Source of the DNA: Bacillaceae bacterium S4-13-56
GTDB lineage: Bacteria > Bacillota > Bacilli > Bacillales > JAWJLM01
Reading direction: 5' to 3'
Assembly: GCA_040191315.1 (NCBI GenBank)
Contig: JAWJLM010000008.1
Coordinates: forward strand, 45,154-109,153
Length of the DNA: 64,000 nucleotides
Below the pieces are notes generated by a model. That model was not told the origin of the DNA, searched no databases, and saw only the letters and a list, made by a program, of their open reading frames with translations. Positions 17,120 through 25,816 of this stretch are shown here, one piece after another (the first letter of the stretch is position 1; each line of letters begins with the position of its first letter). A program made the position numbers and the translations under genes.

Positions 17120-17235
17120 AATTGAGTATACTAGATTACTAGAAAAAATCAAGAAAAAAGCTGACTAATCTAAATATTTTGCGTATTACTACATGGGTAT
17201 GCAGAGGTACCGCTAAAAATGAAGGGATTTTTGTT

Positions 17236-17394
17236 TCACGCAATCTTTCTATTGTTTGAATCCTCATCTAAAAGAGACTTCATCTCTTTTTTTACTTCCC
17301 AATAATAAATTTGTGGTAATCCGTTTAATATCCAATACTCATGAATGATTGAAACCCCAACAAACAGAAACATATGCCAATCAATATCCTTCAT
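17236..17394 (-). CDS. Small 52-residue protein upstream of cstA
   Basis: My own reading of the minus strand finds MKDIDWHMFLFVGVSIIHEY and then WILNGLPQIYYWEVKKEMKS, with a charged tail. GGGAGGAG lies 6 bases before the ATG, an excellent ribosome site. It has one hydrophobic segment, so it may be a small membrane protein. It lies about 160 bases upstream of cstA on the same strand. E. coli cstA and btsT have small downstream partners (YbdD/YjiX), but this peptide does not resemble them. Confidence 0.6.
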   Translation of the reverse strand: MKDIDWHMFLFVGVSIIHEYWILNGLPQIYYWEVKKEMKSLLDEDSNNRKIA

Positions 17395-17451
17395 GAAATC
17401 TCCTCCCTCTGTCCTTATTTTATTTAATTAACTGCATGTCTAAGAACAAAA

Positions 17452-17476
17452 AAGAGCTGAAATTAGATCAGCTCTT
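17452..17476 (-). terminator. Terminator of the YfhD-like gene
   Basis: AAGAGCTGA and TCAGCTCTT form a perfect 9-bp stem with a 7-base loop, followed on the minus strand by TTTTGTTCT. The stem lies 9 bases after the stop. Confidence 0.8.
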
Positions 17477-17484
17477 AACTAAGT

Positions 17485-17664
17485 CTACTCTTTATTATGT
17501 GTTCTTGCATCAGCAGCCTTAGATCTTTCTTGTGCTTCTAAATCCTCTACATCTGCTAATTCTTGTGAAAATTCAATATCTCTCCCGTCTGATTTTTGAG
17601 TCTTTGGTGTCTGAGGTAAATTTGTTTTGTCTTTGTTACCATTTTGACTTTGTCCTCTAGTCAT
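17485..17664 (-). CDS. YfhD-family small hydrophilic protein
   Basis: A 59-residue, Cys-free, disordered-looking protein. The core TNLPQTPKTQKSDGRDIEFS and ELADVEDLEAQERSKAADAR matches my memory of the Bacillus YfhD family, small proteins of unknown function linked to spores. The ATG at 17664 has AAAGGTGG 8 bases before it; the GTG four codons earlier lies inside that site and is rejected. It has its own terminator. Confidence 0.7.
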   Translation of the reverse strand: MTRGQSQNGNKDKTNLPQTPKTQKSDGRDIEFSQELADVEDLEAQERSKAADARTHNKE

Positions 17665-17728
17665 GCTTAAAACCACCTTTCCAAACTTTTGAACACAATT
17701 TTATTTTTTCTTAGAAAGGCTATATTAT

Positions 17729-18004
17729 TCAATTATTTTCAACGCTATTCTTCCATACTCGATAAACAAATCCACCACAACCACATTGGTTAATGAATTT
17801 TGAAGATATAACTGTTCCAAACAAATTCTTCAATCGAGGAAGTAAGTATTCATCAGGGTGACCATGACATCCTGGTGTAACTAAATTGACGTAATATCCA
17901 GGTGCAGTTTCCTCAATTGCTGCCATAGCAGCTTTTACCATTAATTCTATATCTTCTTTATACTCTTCACTTTCTAATGGTACGGACCAATTTATTTCTT
18001 TCAT
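17729..18004 (-). CDS. CGCGG-motif small protein (putative radical-SAM-modified RiPP family)
   Basis: A 91-residue protein with a conserved-looking C-terminal block FINQCGCGGFVYRVW (motif about residues 73-77) and a middle TPGCHGHPDEYLLPRL. From memory, this matches the family called CGCGG putative rSAM-modified RiPP protein, whose members are thought to be substrates of a radical SAM enzyme. No radical SAM gene is in this window, so the modification is unproven here. GGGAGAGAGG precedes the ATG. It stands alone, divergent from the oxidase gene. Confidence 0.65.
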   Translation of the reverse strand: MKEINWSVPLESEEYKEDIELMVKAAMAAIEETAPGYYVNLVTPGCHGHPDEYLLPRLKNLFGTVISSKFINQCGCGGFVYRVWKNSVENN

Positions 18005-18154
18005 TTTACCTCTCTCCCTACGTTTTTCTTCATTTTAGACCTATAGATAGAATGATGAAGTGGTGTAAATCACTTTTTTGTTTTTATAAAGATTCTTATA
18101 TAAAAATACTCATTAAGTTCTAATCACTATAATTATTAACAAAATCGTCATAAT

Positions 18155-18189
18155 AAGATACCCAACTCCCATTTTTTTATGGGTATCTT
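18155..18189 (+). promoter_or_regulatory. Leader hairpin upstream of the oxidase subunit I gene
   Basis: AAGATACCCA and TGGGTATCTT form a perfect 10-bp stem around a 15-base T-rich loop, 47 bases before the GTG start at 18236. There is no T-run after the stem, so it is more likely an mRNA leader structure or operator than a terminator. Confidence 0.4.
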
Positions 18190-18235
18190 GCTTATCCTAC
18201 TAAAGAATAAGTTTGACATAAGGAGGAGTTTTTTG

Positions 18236-20062
18236 GTGCAAAAAAAAGGAATATTTTGGGACCATTTAACAACTGTAGATCATAAAAAAATTGGAATCCT
18301 TTATTTGATAGGTGGGGGGTTTTTCTTTGTATTAGCTGGTTTAGAAATATTTATAACTAAGATTCAATTGCTTATTCCCATGAATGGATTTATTTCGGCG
18401 AGTACATACAATGAATTGCTTACCATGCATGGAACAACAATGATTTTCTTTGCGGCAATGCCCCTTCTTTTTGGGCTAATGAACTTTATTATTCCGTTAC
18501 AAATAGGGGCAAGAGATGTAGCTTTTCCTTTTTTAAATGCTCTTGGATTTTGGTTATTTTTAATGGGTGGTATTATTTTAAACGTAAGTTGGCTTGTTGG
18601 AGAAGTTCCAGATGCGGGATGGACCGCTTATGCTCCCCTATCAACGATGTCTGAAGGACATGGTGTAGATTTTTATGCGCTTGGACTACAGGTTTCAGGT
18701 GCAGGATCCATCATGGGTGCTATTAACTTTTTGGTAACCATTATAAATATGAGAGCACCAGGAATGACTTATTTACGTCTTCCCTTATTTACTTGGACAA
18801 GTTTTGTAGCATCTGGCCTCATATTACTTGCCTTCCCCGCTTTAACGGTTGGTCTTTTCTTATTAATGTTTGACAGACTCTTTGGGTCTCACTTCTTTAG
18901 TGTTGGCATGGGGGGAAATGAAGTGATTTGGGAGCATCTATTTTGGATTTTTGGTCATCCCGAAGTCTATATCTTAGTTCTTCCTGCCTTTGGTATTTTT
19001 TCAGAGATCATAAGTACATTTTCAAAAAAGAGATTGTTTGGATATACCTCTATGGTATTTGCCACTGTATTAATTGGATTTTTAGGATTTATGGTTTGGG
19101 CCCATCATATGTTTACTGTTGGATTGGGCCCAATTGCTAATGCGATTTTTTCGATTTCTACAATGTTGATTGCTGTTCCTACGGGTATCAAAATTTTTAA
19201 TTGGTTATTCACTATGTGGAAGGGATCGATTACAGTCACCACACCAATGCTCTGGTCCCTTGGATTTATTCCTACGTTTACTTTTGGTGGAATGACAGGC
19301 GTGATGCTGGCAATGGCCCCAGCCGATTATCTCTATCATGATACGTATTTTGTTGTAGGACATTTCCATTATGTCATTATTAGTGGGGTTGTTTTTGGAA
19401 TCCTTGGAGGAATTCATTATTGGTGGCCAAAAATGTTTGGATATATGCTAAATGAGAAGGTAGGAAAAACTTCATTTTGGTTGTTTTTTGTTGGGTTTCA
19501 TTTAACCTTTTTCGTTCACCATATTCTTGGATTAATTGGAATGCCACGCAGGTACTGGACATATGGTGCGGATCAAGGATTTGATATATACCATCAGATT
19601 AGCTTTGTTGGGGTTATCGTCATGAGTGTAGGAGCCCTATTTTATTTAAGTAATTTTTTCTATTCGAATAGACATAAAGTGAGTGCAGGAAATGATCCAT
19701 GGAATGGTAGAACACTCGAATGGTCCATTCCTTCGCCCCCACCTTTTTACAATTTTAATCAACTCCCATTGGTGAGGGGGTTGGATCCTTTATGGATCGA
19801 AAAAATGAATGGGAAGCAATGTTTATCCCCAAGCGAGCCATTATCAGATATACACATGCCTAACAGAAGCATTTTACCTTTCATTATGGCTTTGGGTATA
19901 GGAATTCTTAGCATAGGAATTATTTATATAGATCAGGGAATTTTTATTGCTATATTAGGTGGCGCCATCATTTTGATTTCCATGCTCTTACGTTCAATTA
20001 TGGATGATCATGGGTATGTTCTACCAAAAAGTGAGTTAGAGACTAAAGAGGAACAGGGGTAA
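18236..20062 (+). CDS. Haem-copper oxidase subunit I (aa3/caa3-type, A family), orphan
   Basis: A 608-residue, twelve-helix oxidase core that reduces O2 to water and pumps protons. Haem and copper ligands are visible: TMHGTTMIF, the cross-linked site GHPEVYILVLP, WAHHMFTVG and the haem His in VGHFHYVI. GHPEVY keeps the Glu of the D channel, and PTGIKIFNW the Lys of the K channel, marking the A family rather than ba3. The start is a GTG 7 bases after AGGAGGAG. Unusually, no subunit II, III or IV or haem-synthesis gene is nearby. It may replace or complement a main oxidase encoded elsewhere. Confidence 0.92.
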   Translation: MQKKGIFWDHLTTVDHKKIGILYLIGGGFFFVLAGLEIFITKIQLLIPMNGFISASTYNELLTMHGTTMIFFAAMPLLFGLMNFIIPLQIGARDVAFPFLNALGFWLFLMGGIILNVSWLVGEVPDAGWTAYAPLSTMSEGHGVDFYALGLQVSGAGSIMGAINFLVTIINMRAPGMTYLRLPLFTWTSFVASGLILLAFPALTVGLFLLMFDRLFGSHFFSVGMGGNEVIWEHLFWIFGHPEVYILVLPAFGIFSEIISTFSKKRLFGYTSMVFATVLIGFLGFMVWAHHMFTVGLGPIANAIFSISTMLIAVPTGIKIFNWLFTMWKGSITVTTPMLWSLGFIPTFTFGGMTGVMLAMAPADYLYHDTYFVVGHFHYVIISGVVFGILGGIHYWWPKMFGYMLNEKVGKTSFWLFFVGFHLTFFVHHILGLIGMPRRYWTYGADQGFDIYHQISFVGVIVMSVGALFYLSNFFYSNRHKVSAGNDPWNGRTLEWSIPSPPPFYNFNQLPLVRGLDPLWIEKMNGKQCLSPSEPLSDIHMPNRSILPFIMALGIGILSIGIIYIDQGIFIAILGGAIILISMLLRSIMDDHGYVLPKSELETKEEQG

Positions 20063-20079
20063 GATCGTTTTTGTTTAGA

Positions 20080-20235
20080 AAAGTTCAAGCCGTCCTTGAC
20101 CATCGACGTAAGCAGATAAGGGAACCGACTCTAGTGATAGGCTGATCTCAAAACAAGAAAATCAAATGTTTTTGCGAAGATTCTCTACGTTGCTTTCCTT
20201 ACTGCGATTACTCGAAGCAAAAACCGGGGTAGACT
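20080..20235 (+). repeat. Diverged family A repeat (A1)
   Basis: Blocks shared with the A copies at 33774-34248 and 63787-63975 include CATCGACGTAAG, GGGAACCGACTCTAG, ATAGGCTG, TTGCTTTCCTTACTGCGATT and AGCAAAAAC. No protein-coding frame is supported here. Confidence 0.6.
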
Positions 20236-20255
20236 TTAGTGAAATTCATAACTGA

Positions 20256-20432
20256 AGCCAAACATATTTTATCCCGCATGAACGGGAAGTAATACTCCAC
20301 GCCTCCAGTTTTAAGTAAAATGAAAAGAGTAGGTGGGTTATTGCTTCCCGTTAATAAGGGCCTTTAGGTCATGCACTTGGGTACTAACAATCGGTGAATG
20401 GCGGCCACTGATTGAAATTTCACTTTATGTTT
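20256..20432 (-). repeat. Family B repeat (B1)
   Basis: Compared with 28300-28450, 52397-52638 and 53272-53415, this copy is in the opposite orientation. Shared blocks include TTATCCCGCATGAACGGG, GGGCCTTTAGGTCAT and GGCGGCCACTGATTGAA. It fills the rest of the gap after the oxidase gene. Confidence 0.7.
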
Positions 20433-20449
20433 TCTCATCTTTTAAAAAA

Positions 20450-20477
20450 AGCTAACTCTAAATAAAAAAGAGCTAGC
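20450..20477 (-). terminator. Terminator of the nadBCA operon
   Basis: GCTA-A-CTCT and AGAG-C-TAGC pair around an AT-rich loop; on the minus strand a run of T follows. It lies 20 bases after the nadA stop codon. Confidence 0.75.
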
Positions 20478-20496
20478 CTGCTATGGGTTCTTATCC

Positions 20497-21603
20497 TTAA
20501 GCCCGTTCAAGCATTTGATTTAATGCTTCTCTAGCATACATTGCAATTTCCTCGTCTACTTTTATCACATTGTGAGGGTTACCATCAACAACTGAATCTA
20601 AACACCAAACGAGATGTGGTAGATCAATACGATTCATAGTCAAACAAGGACACATATCTTGATTTAAAGAGATAATATGACGATCTGGATGTTCCTTAAT
20701 AATCCGTTTCACTAAGTTCATTTCTGTCCCAATCGCCCAGGAAGTACCTTCTTCAGACTTTTCAATTTGATCTATAATATAATTCGTTGACCCGGAAAAG
20801 TCGGATAAAGCGACTACTTCCCGACGGCACTCTGGATGAACAATTATTTTCATTTCAGGATACTGTTCGCGTACTTGTGCAACATTTTCCACCGTGAAAT
20901 TTTCATGTACAGAACAATGACCTTTCCATAAAATCACCTTAACATCCTCTAATTCGCCTTCAAAAAGTAGTTGATTTACATGTGGATCCCAAACTGCCAT
21001 TTGTTCCAATGGTATACCCAAATTATACGCAGTATTTCTTCCAAGATGTTGATCTGGTAAAAACAATATCCGTTCTTTTTGTGTAAAAGCCCAACTGACC
21101 ATTTTCTCTGCGTTTGAAGAGGTAACTGTCGCTCCTTTGTTTTTTCCAACAAACGCTTTTATAGCGGCTGTGGAGTTTACATAGGTTAATGGTAGAATAG
21201 TTTCTCCAAACAATTCACCTAGCTCCCTCCAACATCTTTCGGTTTGCTTTATATCTGCCATATCAGCCATTGAACATCCCGCACGCATATCTGGCAGATA
21301 AACTTTTTGATTTTCTTTTGTGACAATATCAGCTGTTTCCGCCATAAAGTGAACTCCACAAAACACAATATGTTCAGCTTCTTCATTTTCCGCTGACCAC
21401 TGAGCCAATTTTAAGGAATCACCTCTTGCATCAGCAAATTGAATCACTTCGTCTTTTTGATAGTGATGACCAGGTATGAAAAGCTTTGAACCCATCTCCC
21501 TTTTGATCTCTCGCATGCGGTCTTCTAATTGTTCAACTGTCATTTGACGATACTTTTTCGGCAAAATATTTGTCTTCTTCTCTAAAGTATCAAAAAAATT
21601 CAC
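20497..21603 (-). CDS. nadA: Quinolinate synthase NadA
   Basis: This [4Fe-4S] enzyme condenses iminoaspartate with dihydroxyacetone phosphate to quinolinate. The 368 residues match the Bacillus form. Likely cluster ligands lie in [20 protein letters not shown] and [11 protein letters not shown]; the start region [10 protein letters not shown] is also typical. It is the last gene of the nadB-nadC-nadA operon, 14 bases after nadC. The operon should be repressed by NiaR when niacin is available. Confidence 0.96.
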   Translation of the reverse strand: MNFFDTLEKKTNILPKKYRQMTVEQLEDRMREIKREMGSKLFIPGHHYQKDEVIQFADARGDSLKLAQWSAENEEAEHIVFCGVHFMAETADIVTKENQKVYLPDMRAGCSMADMADIKQTERCWRELGELFGETILPLTYVNSTAAIKAFVGKNKGATVTSSNAEKMVSWAFTQKERILFLPDQHLGRNTAYNLGIPLEQMAVWDPHVNQLLFEGELEDVKVILWKGHCSVHENFTVENVAQVREQYPEMKIIVHPECRREVVALSDFSGSTNYIIDQIEKSEEGTSWAIGTEMNLVKRIIKEHPDRHIISLNQDMCPCLTMNRIDLPHLVWCLDSVVDGNPHNVIKVDEEIAMYAREALNQMLERA

Positions 21604-21617
21604 GGTCCATCCCCCTT

Positions 21618-22451
21618 TTAAAAAAATACCTTCACACTAATATCTAAAGCTTTTACTGAATGTGTTAAAAAGCCTAATGAAATATAATCAACACCAGTCA
21701 TAGAGTAATCTCCGAGAGTTTCTAATGTAATACCTCCAGATGCCTCAGTCACTATATGGGATGGAACTAATTTTATAAATTTTTTAATTTCGTCTGGTGT
21801 ACGATTATCAAACATGATGACATCAACATTTGCTTCTACAGCTTCCCGAACCTGCTCTTCTGTTTCAGTCTCCACTTCGATTTTTACCATATGACCCACT
21901 TGAGAGCGAGCGGTTTTGAGCGCGTTTGTGATTGAGCCTGCAAAAGAAATGTGATTATCCTTAAGCATGATTGCATCATAAAGCCCCAAACGGTGGTTAA
22001 ATCCTCCGCCACAACGAACGGCATATTTCTCTAGCATTCTAAGTCCGGGTGTTGTTTTTCTAGTATCACAAATTCTCGTATGATTGCTATTTAGAAGGTC
22101 TACAGCCTGTTTCGTTTTCGTTGCAATCCCACTCATTCTTTGGATAAGATTTAATATCACACGTTCTGCCGACAATAAATATTTAACCTCTCCAAATGCT
22201 TCAGCTATAACCATCCCTTTTTCAACGGAGGTTCCATCTTGTATACGCACCTCTACCTCTATTTTGGGATCCATTAGATGAAAGCCTGTTTTTATTATAT
22301 CTTTTCCACAAAAAACTCCCGGTTCTTTAGCTAGAAAAACCACTTTTCCATGTTGACCATTATTGAATAAAAGATTACTTGACACATCCTGATCTCCCAT
22401 ATCTTCAATAAAAAATTGCTCTAGTAATTGCTGCAACTTTAAATGGTTCAT
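21618..22451 (-). CDS. nadC: Nicotinate-nucleotide pyrophosphorylase NadC
   Basis: Converts quinolinate and PRPP into nicotinate mononucleotide. Family motifs are [20 protein letters not shown] (Arg and Lys for the substrate) and [20 protein letters not shown]. The start is the Met at 22451 ([19 protein letters not shown]), which has AAAGGGG before it and gives the normal length of 277. Its first 47 bases overlap the end of nadB in another frame, an unusually long but plausible overlap. Middle gene of the nad operon. Confidence 0.95.
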   Translation of the reverse strand: MNHLKLQQLLEQFFIEDMGDQDVSSNLLFNNGQHGKVVFLAKEPGVFCGKDIIKTGFHLMDPKIEVEVRIQDGTSVEKGMVIAEAFGEVKYLLSAERVILNLIQRMSGIATKTKQAVDLLNSNHTRICDTRKTTPGLRMLEKYAVRCGGGFNHRLGLYDAIMLKDNHISFAGSITNALKTARSQVGHMVKIEVETETEEQVREAVEANVDVIMFDNRTPDEIKKFIKLVPSHIVTEASGGITLETLGDYSMTGVDYISLGFLTHSVKALDISVKVFF

Positions 22452-24006
22452 CTTGTTTCCCCTTTTCTCTGTATCTTTGTTGAATGATTTTCTGCGTTCT
22501 CCATTCTTCCCTTTCAAATGGAAAATCACTTCTAAAATGTCCTCCACGACTTTCTTCTCTTTGTAAAGAAGAATCGGTGATTAACCATGAAGTAATTAGC
22601 ATAAATACCTTTGTCGTTTCCTTAACAGTAAGGGGTTGAAGATTAGCAGAACATAGCTGTTCGATATTCCATTTTTTTAACCACTGTTCTTGTTCCATAA
22701 GACCATCGCAGGAACGTACAATCCCTACTTTTTGCATCATCATTCTTTGAATTTCGGTTGACTCAGGTAATGAAAAAGAAAAACTTGTTTTATGTTCCCT
22801 GTCTTGAAATCTATTCATAGCAGGACTTGAATAACTATCATTGGATATATTTATCCATTCTGCTAAACGCTTCCCATAGGCCAACCCTTCCAGCAAGGAG
22901 TTACTTGCTAAACGATTTGCTCCGTGAACTCCCGTACAAGCAACTTCCCCTATTGCATACAATCCATCAATATTTGTTTTTCCAATTAGGTCTGTTTTTA
23001 CACCACCCATCAAAAAGTGACTCCCAGGAACAACCGGTATTAATCCCTTTTTTAAATCAATCCCATTTTCTTTGCACATTTCTGCAATAGTTGGAAAACG
23101 ATCAGAGAATTTAGTAATAGCAGTAATGTCTAAATAAACCTTATCCCCATTTTTTAAATGGTCAAATATTGTTTGAGAGACAACATGCCTTGGAGCAAGA
23201 TCTTTCAAAGGATGAACCTTTTCCATGATTCTCTCCTTATTTTCTGTTACGAGAATGGCACCTTCTCCTCTGACAGCCTCAGAGATTAACCCTATGACTC
23301 TACCATCCAGACAAAACATAGTTGGATGGAATTGTATAAATTCCATATCAGTAATTTGCGCTCCCGCTCGATAGGCCAAAGCTATTCCATCACCAGAAAC
23401 AGTAGGTGCATTGGAAGAATAAGAGTAAATTCCACCACAGCCGCCAGTGGCAAGTACAACATGATTTGCACTAACTTCTAAAATTTGACCGTTTTCATTT
23501 TTGGCTTTTGCGCCAATACAACGATTATTTTCGTGATCTACTGCTAATTCGTAAACCATAAAATGTTCCTTTATCTCTACATGGGTTAAATTCTGGTTAA
23601 ATAAATGGTTCATCACTATTTTCCCTGTTTGATCCCCTCCACCATGAACAATTCTTCGTTTAGAGTGTGAACCTTCCATTCCGAGACTAATTTGACCTTT
23701 AGCATTATAGTCAAATTGACAGCCGTTTTTCACTAAATCTTGGATAATGTCAGGTGCTTCTTCAACCAATTTTCTAACTGCTAATGTATCATTATAGAGC
23801 CGACCAGCTTCTAGGGTATCTTTAAAATGTAAATTGGGATTGTCTTCAGTGCCAATGGATGCTGCTATTCCTCCTTGTGCTAAATAAGAGTTGCTTGTTT
23901 GAAGGGATGACTTTGTGACAATCATCACATGAAGATCACTACGAAGATTTTTTAAAAACTGCATTGCAGCTATCCCACTTCCAATAATCAAAACGTCTAC
24001 CTTCAT
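22405..24006 (-). CDS. nadB: L-aspartate oxidase NadB
   Basis: FAD enzyme (533 residues) that oxidises aspartate to iminoaspartate, the first step of de novo NAD synthesis. Visible are the dinucleotide fold near the N-terminus (VLIIGSGIAAMQF), SYLAQGGIAAS, GGDQTGKIV and the Arg-containing stretch CTGVHGANRLASNSLLEGL. GAGGAGGAG lies 5 bases before the Met at 24006, which also fits the family start. Divergent from nifS, with the shared control region at 24007-24103. Confidence 0.95.
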   Translation of the reverse strand: MKVDVLIIGSGIAAMQFLKNLRSDLHVMIVTKSSLQTSNSYLAQGGIAASIGTEDNPNLHFKDTLEAGRLYNDTLAVRKLVEEAPDIIQDLVKNGCQFDYNAKGQISLGMEGSHSKRRIVHGGGDQTGKIVMNHLFNQNLTHVEIKEHFMVYELAVDHENNRCIGAKAKNENGQILEVSANHVVLATGGCGGIYSYSSNAPTVSGDGIALAYRAGAQITDMEFIQFHPTMFCLDGRVIGLISEAVRGEGAILVTENKERIMEKVHPLKDLAPRHVVSQTIFDHLKNGDKVYLDITAITKFSDRFPTIAEMCKENGIDLKKGLIPVVPGSHFLMGGVKTDLIGKTNIDGLYAIGEVACTGVHGANRLASNSLLEGLAYGKRLAEWINISNDSYSSPAMNRFQDREHKTSFSFSLPESTEIQRMMMQKVGIVRSCDGLMEQEQWLKKWNIEQLCSANLQPLTVKETTKVFMLITSWLITDSSLQREESRGGHFRSDFPFEREEWRTQKIIQQRYREKGKQDEPFKVAAITRAIFY

Positions 24007-24033
24007 CTTTCTCCTCCTCAACAACTTAACACC

Positions 24034-24078
24034 TGTCTTGACACCTATATTTACATAGATTTAAACTTATGACAAGTT
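24034..24078. promoter_or_regulatory. Putative NiaR operator and promoter region between nadB and nifS
   Basis: TGTCTTGACA (24034-24043) is a TGTC-NN-GACA inverted repeat overlapping a good -35 (TTGACA). A possible plus-strand -10 (TTAAAC) lies 17 bases downstream. A second inverted repeat, AACTT-ATGAC-AAGTT, spans 24064-24078. The divergent nad genes are NiaR targets in Bacillus and niaR itself is two genes away. Operator identity is inferred from symmetry and context. Confidence 0.55.
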
Positions 24079-24103
24079 ATTTTTAAAAGAAAGCTGGGAG
24101 AAA

Positions 24104-25234
24104 ATGAAATATTTTGATTATGCTGCAACTTGTCCTATAGTGGAGGAAGCTCTAGAGGCTTATATAAAAACCGCAAAAAACTATTATGGAAACACAAGTA
24201 GTCTTCATGACATTGGTGGAAAGGCAAAAGCATTTCTTGAAATTTGTCGTAAGGAAATGGCTAACCTAATAGGTATAAACGAAACTTCACTATATTTTAC
24301 TAGTGGAGGTACAGAAAGTAATGTTCTTGCGATCCATTCTTTATTAAGTGCACCCTTAAAAGAAGGTAAACATATTGTCGCATCTATGGGAGAACATTCC
24401 TCTATTTTAAATTTTTTAGTAAAATTAGAAGAAGAAGGATATTCTATCACTCTTCTTCCCTACCAAAAAGATGGAACAATAGATATCGATGATTTCTCTA
24501 AATCCATACAAAAAGACACGATCCTTGCGATTGTGCAACATGCGAACGGTGAAGTGGGAACTATCCAACCAATTGAACAGATTGGGGATATATGTAATAA
24601 ATATAAGATATTACTACATACGGATTGCGTTCAATCTTTTGGGAAAATATCTGTAAAAGAAATCATTCCTTATGTATCAAGTCTGTCGATTTCAGGTCAC
24701 AAAATATATGGTCCAAAGGGTATTGGTGCCGTATATGTTAATCCATCCTTAGAATGGAGGTCGTTTCTTCCCCAAACAACACATGAAAATGGCTTTCGAG
24801 CAGGAACTGTCAACCTCCCAGCCATTGCTGGATTTACAGTTGCGGCTAGTCAGTCTATGAATATCATCCAAGAACAACAAGCTCGTCATGAGGAATTGAG
24901 AAACTTGTTCAAAGAAAACTTGGAATCTTTCATGATTCCCTACTCTATTATTGAATCCGATAACAGAAGACAAATCCCTTCGATAATCGGATTAATGGTT
25001 GATCGATTAGAGGGACAATGGCTAATGCTAGAACTTAATCGATTAGGCTTTGCCATATCAACCGGAAGTGCTTGTCAGGTTGGAAAACAGTCTCCCTCTT
25101 CCACAATAATTGGAACTGGTGTTTCACCAGAAAGAGCAAAACAGTTTGTGCGTATTTCTTTTGGGAAATATACAACAAAAAATGATATCCTAGAATTAAC
25201 ACACGCTTTGCATACAATCTTCTCATCTTACTAA
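24104..25234 (+). CDS. nifS: Cysteine desulfurase NifS-like (NAD-locus type)
   Basis: A 376-residue PLP enzyme that takes sulfur from cysteine. The PLP lysine lies in SISGHKIYGPKG; the Asp and nearby residues in HTDCVQSFGK; the catalytic Cys in STGSACQVGK. In Bacillus this gene serves assembly of the NadA [4Fe-4S] cluster and is linked to nadBCA. Here it runs divergent from nadB and 20 bases ahead of niaR. GGGAG lies 5 bases before the ATG. Confidence 0.93.
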   Translation: MKYFDYAATCPIVEEALEAYIKTAKNYYGNTSSLHDIGGKAKAFLEICRKEMANLIGINETSLYFTSGGTESNVLAIHSLLSAPLKEGKHIVASMGEHSSILNFLVKLEEEGYSITLLPYQKDGTIDIDDFSKSIQKDTILAIVQHANGEVGTIQPIEQIGDICNKYKILLHTDCVQSFGKISVKEIIPYVSSLSISGHKIYGPKGIGAVYVNPSLEWRSFLPQTTHENGFRAGTVNLPAIAGFTVAASQSMNIIQEQQARHEELRNLFKENLESFMIPYSIIESDNRRQIPSIIGLMVDRLEGQWLMLELNRLGFAISTGSACQVGKQSPSSTIIGTGVSPERAKQFVRISFGKYTTKNDILELTHALHTIFSSY

Positions 25235-25254
25235 AGAGATTGGAGAGTTATTAA

Positions 25255-25788
25255 ATGAACGATCAAAAGATATTGGGGGAAAATAGAAGGAATTTACTTT
25301 TAGAAATTCTAAAGAATAATTATGAACCAATTACCGGTAGGGAACTTGCTAGAAGAATGAATGTTAGTAGACAGGTGATTGTGAACGATGTTTCCCTTTT
25401 AAAGGCAAAAAGTCATTCCATTGTAGCTACTAGTCAAGGATATCTTTATTTGAATAATGGGAAAGAAGAGAAAGCAAAACGAATTATTGCTTGCTATCAC
25501 ACCCCAGAACAAACAGAGGCGGAATTAAACTTAATGGTTGATCATGGAGTTACCGTAGAGGATGTCAAAATTGAGCACCCTATATATGGCGACTTAACAG
25601 CATCTGTAATGGTTTCTAATCGTATAGAAGTACAACAATTCCTAAAAAAGATGAAACAAACAAATGCGTCCTATTTGTTGGAATTAACAGATGGAACTCA
25701 TTTGCATACGGTTTCTGCAACTAGTGATAAGTTGCTTGATGAGGTTGAAAAAGCACTAGAGGAAGCCAATTTTTTAGTGAAAAAATAA
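25255..25788 (+). CDS. niaR: Niacin-responsive repressor NiaR (YrxA)
   Basis: A 177-residue regulator. The N-terminal helix-turn-helix (ITGRELARRMNVSRQVIVND, about 27-46) is followed by a 3H domain with conserved His in DHGVTVEDVKIEHPIYGDL and TDGTHLHTVSA, which binds nicotinate and a metal. Known Bacillus NiaR represses nadBCA and nifS-niaR itself. The gene is cotranscribed with nifS and followed by a terminator. Confidence 0.93.
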   Translation: MNDQKILGENRRNLLLEILKNNYEPITGRELARRMNVSRQVIVNDVSLLKAKSHSIVATSQGYLYLNNGKEEKAKRIIACYHTPEQTEAELNLMVDHGVTVEDVKIEHPIYGDLTASVMVSNRIEVQQFLKKMKQTNASYLLELTDGTHLHTVSATSDKLLDEVEKALEEANFLVKK

Positions 25789-25809
25789 AGTGCCAATTTG
25801 AGGCACTTT
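25787..25809 (+). terminator. Terminator of nifS-niaR
   Basis: AAAGTGCC and GGCACTTT form an 8-bp stem with a 7-base loop and TTTTCATTTTCT after it. It also lies just past the stop of the convergent gene at 25817 and may serve both. Confidence 0.8.
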
Positions 25810-25816
25810 TCATTTT

